Shown piece by piece: positions 1 through 8,699 of a stretch of DNA of 64,000 nt. This stretch comes from Rhizobacter sp. (lineage in GTDB: Bacteria > Pseudomonadota > Gammaproteobacteria > Burkholderiales > Burkholderiaceae_C). The first letter of the stretch is position 1, and each line of letters opens with the position of its first letter. Under the pieces are notes generated by a model, which ran no database searches, was not told where the DNA came from, and saw only the letters and a program-made list of their open reading frames with translations. The stretch is taken from assembly GCA_023954175.1 (NCBI GenBank), contig JAMLIM010000002.1, positions 1 to 64,000 on the forward strand. The letters run 5' to 3'. Made by a program: the position numbers and the translations under genes.

Positions 1-159
1 ATCCCGTGCGCACCCCCATGACGGCGTAGGGTGCTGCGCAGGTGCCCCCGGCTTCGCGGCCGTCGTTCACATGCCGCCGGTACACTTGAATCGTCCTTGA
101 CTGCGGCACGGCATTGAACCTGCTGTCTCGCGTACCGATTCGACTGTCCGGCACGTTCC

Positions 160-1710
160 ATGCACCACGCCCGATCGAGCCCTGCGCTGTCTCGTGATGA
201 GCAGGTTGCTGCCTGGCGATGCTGGCTGCTGTTCTGCCTGCTCTACATCTACGAGCTGGCGCATTTCAACCTGACCATCGACGACGAGTTTCTCGCGCAG
301 GCGGGCATCTGCCACTTTGCGGAGATCGGGCGCTGGGTGCACCCGCTGCTGCGCGGCACGCTGTGGCCCCAGGTGGTGGTGCCGGGCGGCCCGTTGCTGC
401 TGTTCGGCGCGGCCCTGGCGGTGAGCTTCGTCTACATGATCCGCCTCTTCGGCGTCGCGCGCTTCACGGCGTTCCACTACCTGGCGTTCTGCGCGTTCGC
501 GCTGTACCCGACCTGGATTGCCCAGCTGGAGTTCTCGGCTAACGTGCTGCCGGATGCCGTCGGTGTGCTCTGCGTGGCCTACGCCGCGCTGCAGAGCGTG
601 CGCTGGCCCGACGCGCCGTGGTCGCCGGTGCGTCGGCTGCGGCAGAGCTTCGTCACGGTGCTGGCGCTGGCGGTCGCGCTGGGGGCCTACCAGAGCCTCG
701 GGCTGATGTACCTGGCGCTGGTGATCGGCGCGGGATTCATGGCCTTCGTCGTCCTGGCGCCCGGGCAGCAACCCGCGTGGCGGGATCTGGTGCGCACGGT
801 GGCGCGGGCGGTGCTGCTGCTGGCGCTGGGCCTGCTGGTGTCGCTGGCGATGGCCAAGCTGGTGATGCTGGCCTGCGGCGTCCAGGCGTCCGAATATGGC
901 AGCAGCATCCTGGACGTGCACAAGGCGCTGCGCCATCCGCTGGGTGCGCTGGCACGCGCCGTGAACGACACGCGACGCCTGTTCTTCAGCTTCTGGCGCC
1001 CGTTCGACATGGCGGCGGCGGTGTTCTTCTGCACGGTGTTCCTGTGCTGCTACATGATCGTTCGCCTGACGGTGCGGGGCCAGCGGTGGAAGGTGGGCGG
1101 CGTGCTGCTGGTGCTGCTGATGACGCCGGCGGCCCTGACCCTGGTGGGTTCCACCTCCATGACGGTGCGCACCTTCTTCGCCGGCCCGGCGGTGCTGCTC
1201 GGCCTGCTGCTGATCACCCACACGCTCGGCCGTGAAGCCTCGCAGCGGCGCACGGTGCTGGTGCTGGCGGCGCTGTGTGCCGTGCAGGGGCTGTACGTGA
1301 ATTCCGTGGAGCAGGCGCGCGGCTGGCTCGTGCAGCGCCACGACCAGAGCACCGCCGGCCGGATCGAGCAGGCCATCCTCCGGCTGAGGCCGCCGGGCGA
1401 GCACGGCATGGTCCAGGTGAACCTGCAAGGCGAGCTGGCCTTCGACAGCATCTACCCTGCGGTCTGGACAGGCACCACCGGCGCCTCGTTCTTCGAGTGG
1501 GACGACGGCAACCCGCACCGGATGCTCAGCTACATGAGCCTGGTGGGTGACCTGCGCTACCGCTACTTCCAGGAGCCGGCGCCCGGCGAGTTCGCGGCCG
1601 TCTACGCCCGCATGCCCGTCTGGCCTGCGGAAGGTTCGGTGCAGCGGTACAAGCAGGGCTATCTGGTGAAGCTGTCCGAGCCGGTACAGAAGCCGCTTTC
1701 CGGGCCATGA
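160..1710 (+). CDS. GtrII-like polytopic membrane glucosyltransferase family protein
   Basis: 516-residue protein made almost entirely of hydrophobic segments, with about ten likely membrane spans. The first span is followed by an acidic motif TIDDEF (residues 39-44), the kind of Asp-Asp-Glu block seen just after TM1 in the Glucos_trans_II (GtrII) family, which uses lipid-linked sugar to decorate O-antigen or related glycans. The last 130 residues form a soluble, probably periplasmic, tail. It stands alone, with no glycan cluster in the window. There is no clear ribosome-binding site before this ATG. The family call rests on topology and the acidic motif only; an unrelated polytopic membrane protein is the alternative. 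Confidence 0.6.
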   Translation: MHHARSSPALSRDEQVAAWRCWLLFCLLYIYELAHFNLTIDDEFLAQAGICHFAEIGRWVHPLLRGTLWPQVVVPGGPLLLFGAALAVSFVYMIRLFGVARFTAFHYLAFCAFALYPTWIAQLEFSANVLPDAVGVLCVAYAALQSVRWPDAPWSPVRRLRQSFVTVLALAVALGAYQSLGLMYLALVIGAGFMAFVVLAPGQQPAWRDLVRTVARAVLLLALGLLVSLAMAKLVMLACGVQASEYGSSILDVHKALRHPLGALARAVNDTRRLFFSFWRPFDMAAAVFFCTVFLCCYMIVRLTVRGQRWKVGGVLLVLLMTPAALTLVGSTSMTVRTFFAGPAVLLGLLLITHTLGREASQRRTVLVLAALCAVQGLYVNSVEQARGWLVQRHDQSTAGRIEQAILRLRPPGEHGMVQVNLQGELAFDSIYPAVWTGTTGASFFEWDDGNPHRMLSYMSLVGDLRYRYFQEPAPGEFAAVYARMPVWPAEGSVQRYKQGYLVKLSEPVQKPLSGP

Positions 1711-1766
1711 GGTGGTTTGCGGCGTAGCCTCGCGCACGTGCTGGCGCCAACACTGCCGTGCGGCAC

Positions 1767-2107
1767 TTACCGCTGCCGACGGACGAACCGACTGGTCGCC
1801 AGCGTGGCGACGAGGTTGGGCACCACCAGGATCAGCACGGTCGACAGCGTGGCGGATTGCGGATCCGGCGGGAACAGCTTGAACAGCACCACGGCCGCAG
1901 CGGCGCTGGCGAGTGCGGCCGCGATCATGCCGCGCCCGGAGCGGCATTGGTGTCGAACCACAGCGCGTCGTCGCTCATGGTGGCACGCGCGCGGTAGCCG
2001 TAGATGGCGTTGGGGGGCACCTTGCGCAGGGCCAGCGGGGCCGCGATGGCGGCGATCACGAGGGCGACCACCAATACGGTCACCAGGCTCTTGTCGATGG
2101 GTGTCAC
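1767..2107 (-). pseudogene. SdpI-family membrane protein gene with a frameshift
   Basis: Two overlapping reading frames together spell one short SdpI/YhfL-type membrane protein. The N-terminal part (from ATG at 2107) has one membrane span and the family signature PNAIYGYRARATMSDDALWF, then stops at once at 1925-1927. The next frame carries on with two further spans and ends at 1767. One extra base near 1940 would join them into about 113 codons, the normal size for the family. SdpI proteins are linked to immunity against the SdpC toxin in Bacillus, but most homologues are uncharacterised. The split could be a true pseudogene or a sequencing error in a run of G and C. Confidence 0.65.
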
Positions 2108-2177
2108 GTTAGTGGCGGGCCAAGCGTTGGTGGGTCAGGGCGTTGGGTCCGCACCGGCGGAAGCTGGGTGACAGGCT

Positions 2178-2489
2178 TCAGGCCGCATGGCGCGCCAGCT
2201 GGTGCGTCGCCCAGTAGCCCAGCGGCACCAGCCCGGCCAGCAACTGCATCGCCACGCTGAGGCGGGCGATCCGGCGCGGCCCGGACTGGGTGCGCACCAG
2301 ATGGGCGGCCACCAGCCCGAACACCAGCCAGACCAGGAACAGCCCGGCCCAGCCCATCCAGACAAGGCCCACGCCCATGCAGCCGAAGCCCTCGCAACGG
2401 AGGCGCCATGCCCAGACACCCAGCACGGCGAGCGCGGCCACGCCTGCAGCGTGCAACAGCGCGAGCCAACTTGCCGGGCGCGGCTTCAT
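2178..2489 (-). CDS. Small hypothetical membrane protein
   Basis: 103 residues with three hydrophobic stretches (about 8-27, 37-62 and 78-93) separated by short basic loops (RTQSGPRRIAR), so probably an inner-membrane protein with three spans. It lies 36 bp downstream of the EF-G paralogue on the same strand and could be cotranscribed with it. No recognised domain or catalytic motif; function unknown. Confidence 0.55.
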   Translation of the reverse strand: MKPRPASWLALLHAAGVAALAVLGVWAWRLRCEGFGCMGVGLVWMGWAGLFLVWLVFGLVAAHLVRTQSGPRRIARLSVAMQLLAGLVPLGYWATHQLARHAA

Positions 2490-2525
2490 GGTGCGGATGG
2501 CGGCGCGTGTTGGCGGTGCCGGCCT

Positions 2526-4577
2526 TCAATCCTCGTCCCGCACCTTGTAGCCGCTCATCAAATCCTGCTGTACGGTGGGCGGTACCACCTCGTAGTGCGA
2601 CAGGGCGAGGGCGTAGCTGCCTTGCCCGGCCGTCATGGCGTTCAGGCGGCTCTGGTAGTCGGCCAGTTCGGCGATGGGCGCCTGACCGGAGACGGTGAGG
2701 GTGCCCAGGCTGCCGCTGTCGGTGCCGCTGACCATCCCGCGGCGTGACGACAGGTCGCCCGTGATGGCGCCCGTGGCGTGCTCCGGCGCGGTGATCTGGA
2801 TGCGGGCGATGGGTTCCAGCACCACCGGGCGCGCCTCGCGGATGGCGATCTGGAAGGCCTTCTTGCCGGCGGTGACGAAGGCGATCTCCTTGCTGTCCAC
2901 CGCGTGGTGCTTGCCGTCGTGAACGATCACGCGCACGTCCTGCACCGGGTAGCCGGCGATCACGCCTTCGGCCAGCGCCTCGCGCACGCCTTTTTCCACC
3001 GCCGGCATGAACTGGCCGGGGATGGTGCCGCCCTTGACCTGGTCGACGAACTCGAAGCCGGTACCGCGCGGCAGCGGCTCGATGCGCAGGTGCACCTCGC
3101 CGAACTGGCCGGCGCCGCCGCTCTGCTTCTTGTGGCGGTACTGCGCCGCGGCGTTCTGGGTGATGGTCTCGCGGTAGGCGATGCGCGGCGGGTGCGTGTC
3201 CACCTCGAACCTGTGGATGTCGCGCAGGCGCTCGAGCAGCACGCGCAGGTGCAGCTCGCCCAGGCCGCGCACGATGGTCTCGTGCGTGCCGTCGGCGCGC
3301 TCCAGCCGCAGGCAGGGGTCTTCGGCCACCAGCTTGCCCACCACCTCCCATAGGCGCTGCTCGTCGCCGCGCCGCCTGGGCGTGATGGCGATGCCGTGCA
3401 CCGGCACCGGATAGGCCATGGGCTTCAGGCGGATGTGCTCGTCCTCGGCCGCGTCGTGCAGCACGGCGTCGAACTGCAGCTCGTCCACCTTGCCGATGGC
3501 GCAGATCGCACCCGGCCCGGCGCTGGCCAGCTCGACGTGGTCCTTGCCCTGCTGCAGGTACAGGTGGCCCACCTTGAAGGGCTTGCGTCCCTCACCCACG
3601 TAAAGCTGCGCGCCCGGCGCGATGGTGCCCTGGTGCACGCGCACGAAGCCCAGCTTGCCCACGTAGGGGTCGATGCTGATCTTGAACACGTGCGCCAGCA
3701 CGTGGGCCGTGGCGTCGGGCCGCGCGTGCAGGGGCTTGGCGGCCTCGTCCGCGCCGTTCAGGAAGTCGGGCGGGTTGCCTTCGGTGGGGTTGGCCAGCAG
3801 CTTGACCATCACGTCCAGCAGTTCGCGCACGCCGGCGCCGCTGCGCGCCGAGACGAAGCACACCGGCACCAGGTGCCCCTCGCGCAGCGCCTGCTCCAGC
3901 GGCGCGTGCAGCTCGCTGGCGTCGACGTCGCCCTCGTTCAGGTAGCGCTCGACGAAGGCGCCGTCGACCTCCACCACCTGCTCGACCAGCGCGCGGTGCG
4001 CGTCGGCCACGGCGCCGAAGTCGCTGTGGCCTTCGCGGTTGTAGAAGCAGTCCACCACCCGCGTGCCACCGGCGTCGGGCAGGCTCAGCGGCAGGCAGGC
4101 CTTGCCGAAGCTGGCCTGGATGTCGCCCAGCAGGGCGGGCAGGTCCACGCCCTCGGCGTCGATCTTGTTGACGACGATGATGCGGTCGAGCCCGCGCTCG
4201 GCGGCCTGCTCCATCATGCGCCGCGTCATGGGCTCGATGCCGGTGGCGGCGTTGACGACGATGGCGGCCGTCTCCACCGCCTCCAGCGCGGGCAGGCTGT
4301 GGCCGATGAAGTCCAGCAGGCCGGGCGTGTCGATCAGGTGGATGCGGCAGCCCGCGTGCCCGAGGTGCAGCACCGAGGCCTGCAGCGAATGCTGCGCCTT
4401 GACTTCCATCGGGTCGTGGTCGCTCACGGTGCTGCCGCGCTCGACGCTGCCCATCGCGCCGATGGCGCCGCTGGCGTGCAGCAGGGCCTCGGCCAGGCTG
4501 GTCTTGCCGCTGCCCGAAGCGCCCACCAGGGCCAGCGTGCGCAGGGTTTCGATGGATGCGTTGGCGTCGTGGGTCAT
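2526..4577 (-). CDS. Elongation factor G-like GTPase (EF-G paralogue)
   Basis: 683 residues with the five-domain layout of EF-G. The G domain shows the P-loop GASGSGKT (19-26), DTPG (83-86) and NKID (137-140), followed by the beta-barrel domain II and domains III-V (for example VNVAGK-like DVRVIVHDGKHHAVDSKE and the domain V core). The P-loop differs from canonical FusA, which has a histidine-containing AHIDAGKTT block, and the gene stands outside the str operon. It therefore belongs to the EF-G2-like paralogues, whose role is unclear and which often lack full translocase activity. It is likely cytoplasmic and ribosome-associated. The ATG at 4577 gives a full-length product. Confidence 0.88.
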   Translation of the reverse strand: MTHDANASIETLRTLALVGASGSGKTSLAEALLHASGAIGAMGSVERGSTVSDHDPMEVKAQHSLQASVLHLGHAGCRIHLIDTPGLLDFIGHSLPALEAVETAAIVVNAATGIEPMTRRMMEQAAERGLDRIIVVNKIDAEGVDLPALLGDIQASFGKACLPLSLPDAGGTRVVDCFYNREGHSDFGAVADAHRALVEQVVEVDGAFVERYLNEGDVDASELHAPLEQALREGHLVPVCFVSARSGAGVRELLDVMVKLLANPTEGNPPDFLNGADEAAKPLHARPDATAHVLAHVFKISIDPYVGKLGFVRVHQGTIAPGAQLYVGEGRKPFKVGHLYLQQGKDHVELASAGPGAICAIGKVDELQFDAVLHDAAEDEHIRLKPMAYPVPVHGIAITPRRRGDEQRLWEVVGKLVAEDPCLRLERADGTHETIVRGLGELHLRVLLERLRDIHRFEVDTHPPRIAYRETITQNAAAQYRHKKQSGGAGQFGEVHLRIEPLPRGTGFEFVDQVKGGTIPGQFMPAVEKGVREALAEGVIAGYPVQDVRVIVHDGKHHAVDSKEIAFVTAGKKAFQIAIREARPVVLEPIARIQITAPEHATGAITGDLSSRRGMVSGTDSGSLGTLTVSGQAPIAELADYQSRLNAMTAGQGSYALALSHYEVVPPTVQQDLMSGYKVRDED

Positions 4578-4670
4578 CGCGGTTCACTCCTCGAAGTTCG
4601 CTTCATCATGCCAGCATGGGCCGGGGCGCGCACACTGGCAAACCCGCGCCAGCGACGCCAGAATGCGGGC

Positions 4671-5297
4671 ATGACCGACTCTGCACCACCCCCCTTGCCG
4701 GCCCTTGCCGCCGACGTTTTGCGCCTGTGGCTGGGCGCCTGTCCGCTCGACGCCGCCGCCATGGCGCGCATGCAGGCGCAGTGGTTCCAGAAGGACGAGG
4801 CCTTCGACGCCATGCTGGCCCAGCGCTTTTCAGCCGTCATCGAGGCCGCGCGCGCCGGCCGGCTGGACGCCTGGGCCGACAGCGCCGAAGGCCGCCTGGC
4901 GCTGCTGATCGTGCTCGACCAGTTCAGCCGCAACGTGTTTCGCGGCCGCCCCGCCAGCTTTGCGGCCGACGCGAAGGCCCTGGCCGTCGCGCTGGAGGGT
5001 CTGGCGCGTGGGCACGACCAGGCGGTGCCGCCCATGGCGCGCATCTTTTGCTACCTGCCGCTGGAGCACGCCGAGGACGCGGCGCTGCAGGCGCGCAGCG
5101 TGGCGCTGTTTGCCGCCCTGCGCGACGCACCGGGGGCCGAGCCCAGGGCGTTCTTCGACGGCACGCTGGACTACGCCCGCAAGCACCAGGACGTGATCGC
5201 GCGCTTCGGCCGCTTTCCGCACCGCAACGCCATCCTGGGGCGCGTCAGCACGCCCGAGGAGCAGGCCTATCTGGCGCAGCCGGGGGCGGGATTTTGA
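4671..5297 (+). CDS. DUF924 family protein
   Basis: 208 residues matching the DUF924 family along its whole length: an N-terminal VLRLWLG block, the core LLIVLDQFSRNVFRG, the YLPLEHAED motif, and the C-terminal FGRFPHRNAILGR signature. Members are all-helical cytoplasmic proteins, distantly TPR-like, with no agreed function. The frame stays open far upstream as the shadow of the EF-G gene; the ATG at 4671 is chosen because homology begins there. It diverges from the EF-G paralogue and is followed directly by an intergenic repeat. Confidence 0.85.
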   Translation: MTDSAPPPLPALAADVLRLWLGACPLDAAAMARMQAQWFQKDEAFDAMLAQRFSAVIEAARAGRLDAWADSAEGRLALLIVLDQFSRNVFRGRPASFAADAKALAVALEGLARGHDQAVPPMARIFCYLPLEHAEDAALQARSVALFAALRDAPGAEPRAFFDGTLDYARKHQDVIARFGRFPHRNAILGRVSTPEEQAYLAQPGAGF

Positions 5298-5350
5298 TAA
5301 AAATCAGGCTGTAGCCGGCATCCGGCAAGCGCGATAAGCTATCAAATCAG
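5298..5350. repeat. Comamonadaceae-type intergenic repeat, copy 1
   Basis: The stretch carries GGCTGTAGCC, then CAAGCGC, then AGCTATCAAA, matching block for block the repeat at 7811-7866. It includes a small hairpin GCCGG-CAT-CCGGC. It sits between the convergent DUF924 and RNB ribonuclease genes, so it may also serve as a terminator. From memory, this kind of sequence is scattered between genes in Acidovorax and relatives; that has not been checked by search. Confidence 0.6.
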
Positions 5351-5352
5351 GA

Positions 5353-6825
5353 CTAACCGACCTGCTCGAAGTCGATGAAGCCGCGCGTCACGTTGGTGTT
5401 CACCAGCCTGGCGCGCACCTTGTCGCCCACCTTCAGCTCGCGGCTGGGCAGCAGCTTGCCGTCGGCCGGCGGGTCGAAGGTGCGCAGCCAGGTGTTGCCC
5501 TTGGACTGGCCGGTGACCACGCCGTCGAACACCTCGCCGATGCGCTCCTCCAGCAGCATGGCGGCCTCGGACTTGCGCAGCTGGCGCTCGACCTTGTTGG
5601 CCGCGTCTTCCTGGCGCGTGCAGTGGCTGGCCAGCATCTCCAGCTCGGTGTGCGAGTAGGGCGACGAGACGTCCGCCAGCGCCGCCTTGATCAGGCGGCC
5701 GCTGATGAGGTCGGGATAGCGGCGGTTGGGCGCGGTGCTGTGCGAATAGTCGCGCACCGCCAGGCCGAAGTGGCCGATCCTGGGGCCGCCCGGGCGCTCG
5801 ACCACGTACTCGCCGCGGCCCATCAGCTTGACGATGGTGAGCGACAGGTCGGGAAAGCGCAGCGGATCGCGCCGGCGCTCGGCCTGCAAAAATTTCTCCA
5901 GCGCGCTGGAGTCGGGCTCGGGCGGCAGCGGCCAGCCGTGCTCGGCCGCCAGCTCGACGATGCGCGCCCAGCGCTCGGGCGAGCGCACCACGCGGCGGAT
6001 GGCGGCGCGCCGCTTGCCGGCCAGGTAGCGCGCGGTCACGCCGTTGGTGGCGACCATGAACTCCTCGATCAGCTGGCGCGCGCGGTTCTGCTCCTGCTGG
6101 CGGATGGCCACCACGCGGCCGTCGTCGAACTCGGCGCGCGGCTGCAAGGTCTGGAACTCGAGCGCGCCCTGTTCGCGCCGGCGCGCGCGCAGCTGCTGCG
6201 CGACCGAATCCTGGGTGCGCAGCTGCTGGTCCATGCCGGGCACGCGGTCGGCCGCCTCGGGCAGGGGGCCGTCGCCGGTGAGCCAGGCCGACACGGCGTC
6301 GTAGGCCAGCTGCGCCTGGTTGCGCACGTGCGCGCGCTGGATGTGGCTGCGCACCAGCGCGCCGTCGGGCGCGAACACCATCTCGGTGACGGTGGCGACG
6401 CGCACCTGGTTGGGGTTGAGCGAGGTGAGGTCGGTCGAGAGCTTCTCGGGCAGCATCGGGAAGATGCGCGCCGAGGTGTAGACGCTGGTGGTGTTGACCT
6501 GCGCGTGGCGGTCGATGGGGGTGTCCTTCTCGACCAGGGCGTCGACGTCGGCGATGGCCACCAGGATTTTCACGTTGCCGCCGTCCAGCGCCTGGCTGAC
6601 GGTGAGCTGGTCCAGGTCGCGCGAGTCGTCGTTGTCGATGGAGCACCACGGCAGGCCGGTCAGGTCGACGATGTCGGTGCCCTCGGCCTCGCCCGGCCCG
6701 TCGATGGCGCGCAACTGCTGCAGCGCCGGACCGGAAAACTCGGGCTGCAAGCCCCGCTCGCGCATGGCGGCCACGGCCAGTTCGGCCAGCTCGTCTTTTT
6801 GGTTGGGGTGCAGGTGCTTGTTCAC
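5353..6825 (-). CDS. RNB-domain ribonuclease (RNase II/R family)
   Basis: 490 residues. The catalytic RNB domain shows the metal-binding acidic cluster SIDNDDSRDLDQ (residues 62-73), as in RNase II/R, and later the substrate-channel region RDYSHSTAPNRRYPDLI. The C-terminal 80 residues look like an S1-type RNA-binding fold. It is shorter than E. coli RNase II (644) or RNase R (813) because the N-terminal cold-shock domains are missing, which is usual for the short proteobacterial RNB proteins. Predicted role: 3'-to-5' hydrolytic exoribonuclease in RNA turnover. The ATG at 6825 starts a compact product. Confidence 0.88.
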   Translation of the reverse strand: MNKHLHPNQKDELAELAVAAMRERGLQPEFSGPALQQLRAIDGPGEAEGTDIVDLTGLPWCSIDNDDSRDLDQLTVSQALDGGNVKILVAIADVDALVEKDTPIDRHAQVNTTSVYTSARIFPMLPEKLSTDLTSLNPNQVRVATVTEMVFAPDGALVRSHIQRAHVRNQAQLAYDAVSAWLTGDGPLPEAADRVPGMDQQLRTQDSVAQQLRARRREQGALEFQTLQPRAEFDDGRVVAIRQQEQNRARQLIEEFMVATNGVTARYLAGKRRAAIRRVVRSPERWARIVELAAEHGWPLPPEPDSSALEKFLQAERRRDPLRFPDLSLTIVKLMGRGEYVVERPGGPRIGHFGLAVRDYSHSTAPNRRYPDLISGRLIKAALADVSSPYSHTELEMLASHCTRQEDAANKVERQLRKSEAAMLLEERIGEVFDGVVTGQSKGNTWLRTFDPPADGKLLPSRELKVGDKVRARLVNTNVTRGFIDFEQVG

Positions 6826-6865
6826 GGGCGGCTCCAGTCTTCGGCAGGTCGTTTGCCGTCGGCAG

Positions 6866-7771
6866 TCAGGCGGCCTTGGCGCTTGGCAGGGTGTACAGCG
6901 GAAGGTCGTGCGCGCGGCCCAGCGCGTCGAGCTGGCGGCGCGTTTTGCCCAGCGCCCAGGCGGCGATGACGGCGTGGGAGGCGGGGGCGAAGGGTGCGCG
7001 CAGGTCGGGCGGCGGCAGGCCGGCGACCCGGAACAGGGCGGCGGCGAAGTGCGGCTCCAGCGCGGCGAAGGCCACGCGCCCGTCCTTGCAGGGATAGACC
7101 TTGTAGCCCGCGTGCGCGCCGCCGACGGCGCCGCTGGGCAGGGTCAGGCCCCAGCTGCGCGGCAGCGCCAGCCACTGGGCGGCGCCCAGCAGCGTCACCT
7201 GGCGGTGCACGCCGCGGCCGCTGGCGCGGACCTGCAGCAGGGCGGCCAGGGTGGCCTCCACGGCCAGCAGCGCGCCGGTCATGTCGGCCAGCAGGGTAGG
7301 GGGCAGGGCGGTGCCGGTGATCAGGCCCGCCTCGGCCAGGTAGGTCAGGTCGTGCCCCGGCTCCTCGGCGCGCTCGCCGGCGGCGCCGATGATCTCGATC
7401 AGCGACAGCTGCGGGTGGGCGCGGCGCAGGGCGGCCCAGCCCAGGCCCAGCTTGGCCAGCGCCGAGGGGCGGAACGAGGTCAGCAGCACGTCGGCGCTGG
7501 CCAGCTCGCGCGCCAGCTGCGCGCGGCCGCGCTCGCTTTTGAGGTCGAGCGTGAGGCTGCGGATGCCATCGTGCATCTGGCCGTAGGCGCCGGGGTTGTA
7601 CTGGCCCATGGGGTCGCCGCTGACGGCGGGAGCCGGGCCGGGCGGCTCGACCTTGAGGCAGCGCGCGCCCAGCGCGCGCAGGCGCATCAGCGCGGCCGGG
7701 CCGGGCAGGTTGAGCGCCAGGCTGACGATGCGCGTGCCGCGCAGGGGGCGAAAGGCGGTGGATGCGGGCAT
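6866..7771 (-). CDS. CaiB/BaiF (class III) CoA-transferase family protein
   Basis: 301 residues. The N-terminal half has the class III signature with KVEPPG (40-45), DLKSERG (76-82) and the conserved catalytic aspartate in GHDLTYLAEAGL (D141). Members move CoA between carboxylic acids or, like alpha-methylacyl-CoA racemase, epimerise 2-methylacyl-CoAs. It is clearly shorter than typical members (360-420), lacking most of the C-terminal small-domain region, so activity is uncertain. It lies between an RNB nuclease and a liv transporter; the transporter link could hint at organic-acid metabolism, but no acyl-CoA dehydrogenase is nearby. Confidence 0.8.
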   Translation of the reverse strand: MPASTAFRPLRGTRIVSLALNLPGPAALMRLRALGARCLKVEPPGPAPAVSGDPMGQYNPGAYGQMHDGIRSLTLDLKSERGRAQLARELASADVLLTSFRPSALAKLGLGWAALRRAHPQLSLIEIIGAAGERAEEPGHDLTYLAEAGLITGTALPPTLLADMTGALLAVEATLAALLQVRASGRGVHRQVTLLGAAQWLALPRSWGLTLPSGAVGGAHAGYKVYPCKDGRVAFAALEPHFAAALFRVAGLPPPDLRAPFAPASHAVIAAWALGKTRRQLDALGRAHDLPLYTLPSAKAA

Positions 7772-7810
7772 GGTGCGGGCGGGCGGTGGATCGCCCGGTT
7801 ATACCGCACA

Positions 7811-7866
7811 TTCAAGCCAAATGGGCTTGTGGCCCCCGCCAATCAAGCGCAACCAGCTATCAAAAC
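7811..7866. repeat. Comamonadaceae-type intergenic repeat, copy 2
   Basis: Second copy of the family at 5298-5350, sharing the blocks GGCT-GT-GCC, CAAGCGC and AGCTATCAAA. Its left part forms a hairpin (CAAGCC at 7813-7818 pairs with GGCTTG at 7824-7829). It separates the CoA-transferase start from the livF stop. No further copy was noticed right of 10 kb. Confidence 0.6.
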
Positions 7867-7888
7867 CGAAGTTTTTGGGTGCTGGCTG

Positions 7889-8698
7889 TCACACGCCCAG
7901 GTGCTGCGTCAGCAGCTCGGGCTGCGCCTGGATGCGCGCCGACGTGGCCTCGAGCGCGACCTCGCCCTTGACCAGGATGACGTTGCGGTCGGCGATCTCG
8001 GTGACGTGGCGCCAGTTCTTGTCGACGATCACGCTGGAGATGCCGCTGCCCTTGATCAGCGCGCAGATGCGCCAGATCTCGCGCGCGATCAGCGGCGCCA
8101 GGCCTTCGGTGGCCTCGTCGAGGATCAGCACGTCGGGGTTGGTCATCAGCGCGCGGCCGATGGTCAGCATCTGCTGCTCGCCGCCCGACAGTTGCTGGCC
8201 GCCGTGGTTCAGGCGCTCGGCCAAGCGCGGAAAGGTCTCCAGCACGCGTTCGTAGGTCCAGTCGCGCTGGCCGCGCGTGCCGGGGCGGGCCGCCATCTTC
8301 AGGTTCTCGGTGACCGACAGGTTGCCGAAGATGCCGCGCCCCTCGGGCACGTAGGCCACGCCCAGTTGCGCGATCTCGTAGGGCGCGCGCCCGGTCATGG
8401 GCTTGCCCATCACCAGCACGCCGCCGGCGCGCGGCTTGACCAGGCCCATGATGGATTTCAGCAGCGTGCTCTTGCCCATGCCGTTGCGGCCCATCAGGCC
8501 GATGGTCTCGCCCCGGCGCACCGCGAAGTCGATGCCGCGCAGGATGTGGCTGGCGCCGTAGTAGCTGTGCAGGCCGATGGCGTGGATCAGCAGTTCGGCG
8601 TTGTCCGCTGCCTGCATCGGCACATCGTCGGCGCGCGGGCGCGGTGCCAGCGGGTCGTTGGGGTCGTCGGGCAGGTTGGCGTTGGCTTGGGTGGCCAT
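7889..8698 (-). CDS. livF: Branched-chain-type ABC transporter ATPase LivF
   Basis: 269 residues. Walker A GRNGMGKST (70-78), signature LSGGEQQ, and Walker B LILDEATEGLAP, where the usual LivF wording is DEPSEGLAP. A 35-residue polar extension precedes the ATPase core. It is the last gene of the leftward cluster livJ-livH-livM-livG-livF and overlaps nothing (1 bp gap to livG). Together with LivG it powers a HAAT-family importer; the substrate may be branched amino acids, amides or aromatic acids. The ATG at 8698 is the only start consistent with livG spacing. Confidence 0.9.
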   Translation of the reverse strand: MATQANANLPDDPNDPLAPRPRADDVPMQAADNAELLIHAIGLHSYYGASHILRGIDFAVRRGETIGLMGRNGMGKSTLLKSIMGLVKPRAGGVLVMGKPMTGRAPYEIAQLGVAYVPEGRGIFGNLSVTENLKMAARPGTRGQRDWTYERVLETFPRLAERLNHGGQQLSGGEQQMLTIGRALMTNPDVLILDEATEGLAPLIAREIWRICALIKGSGISSVIVDKNWRHVTEIADRNVILVKGEVALEATSARIQAQPELLTQHLGV

Positions 8699-8699
8699 G

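Noticed and set aside
1..19. Start of a leftward gene at the window edge
   Set aside because: An ATG on the minus strand gives only six codons before the edge, too little to support a gene.
67..1947. Long minus-strand frame of 626 codons opposite the glucosyltransferase
   Set aside because: Arg/Gln/His-rich composition with no motifs; it is the antisense shadow of a high-GC membrane gene whose own frame has clear structure.
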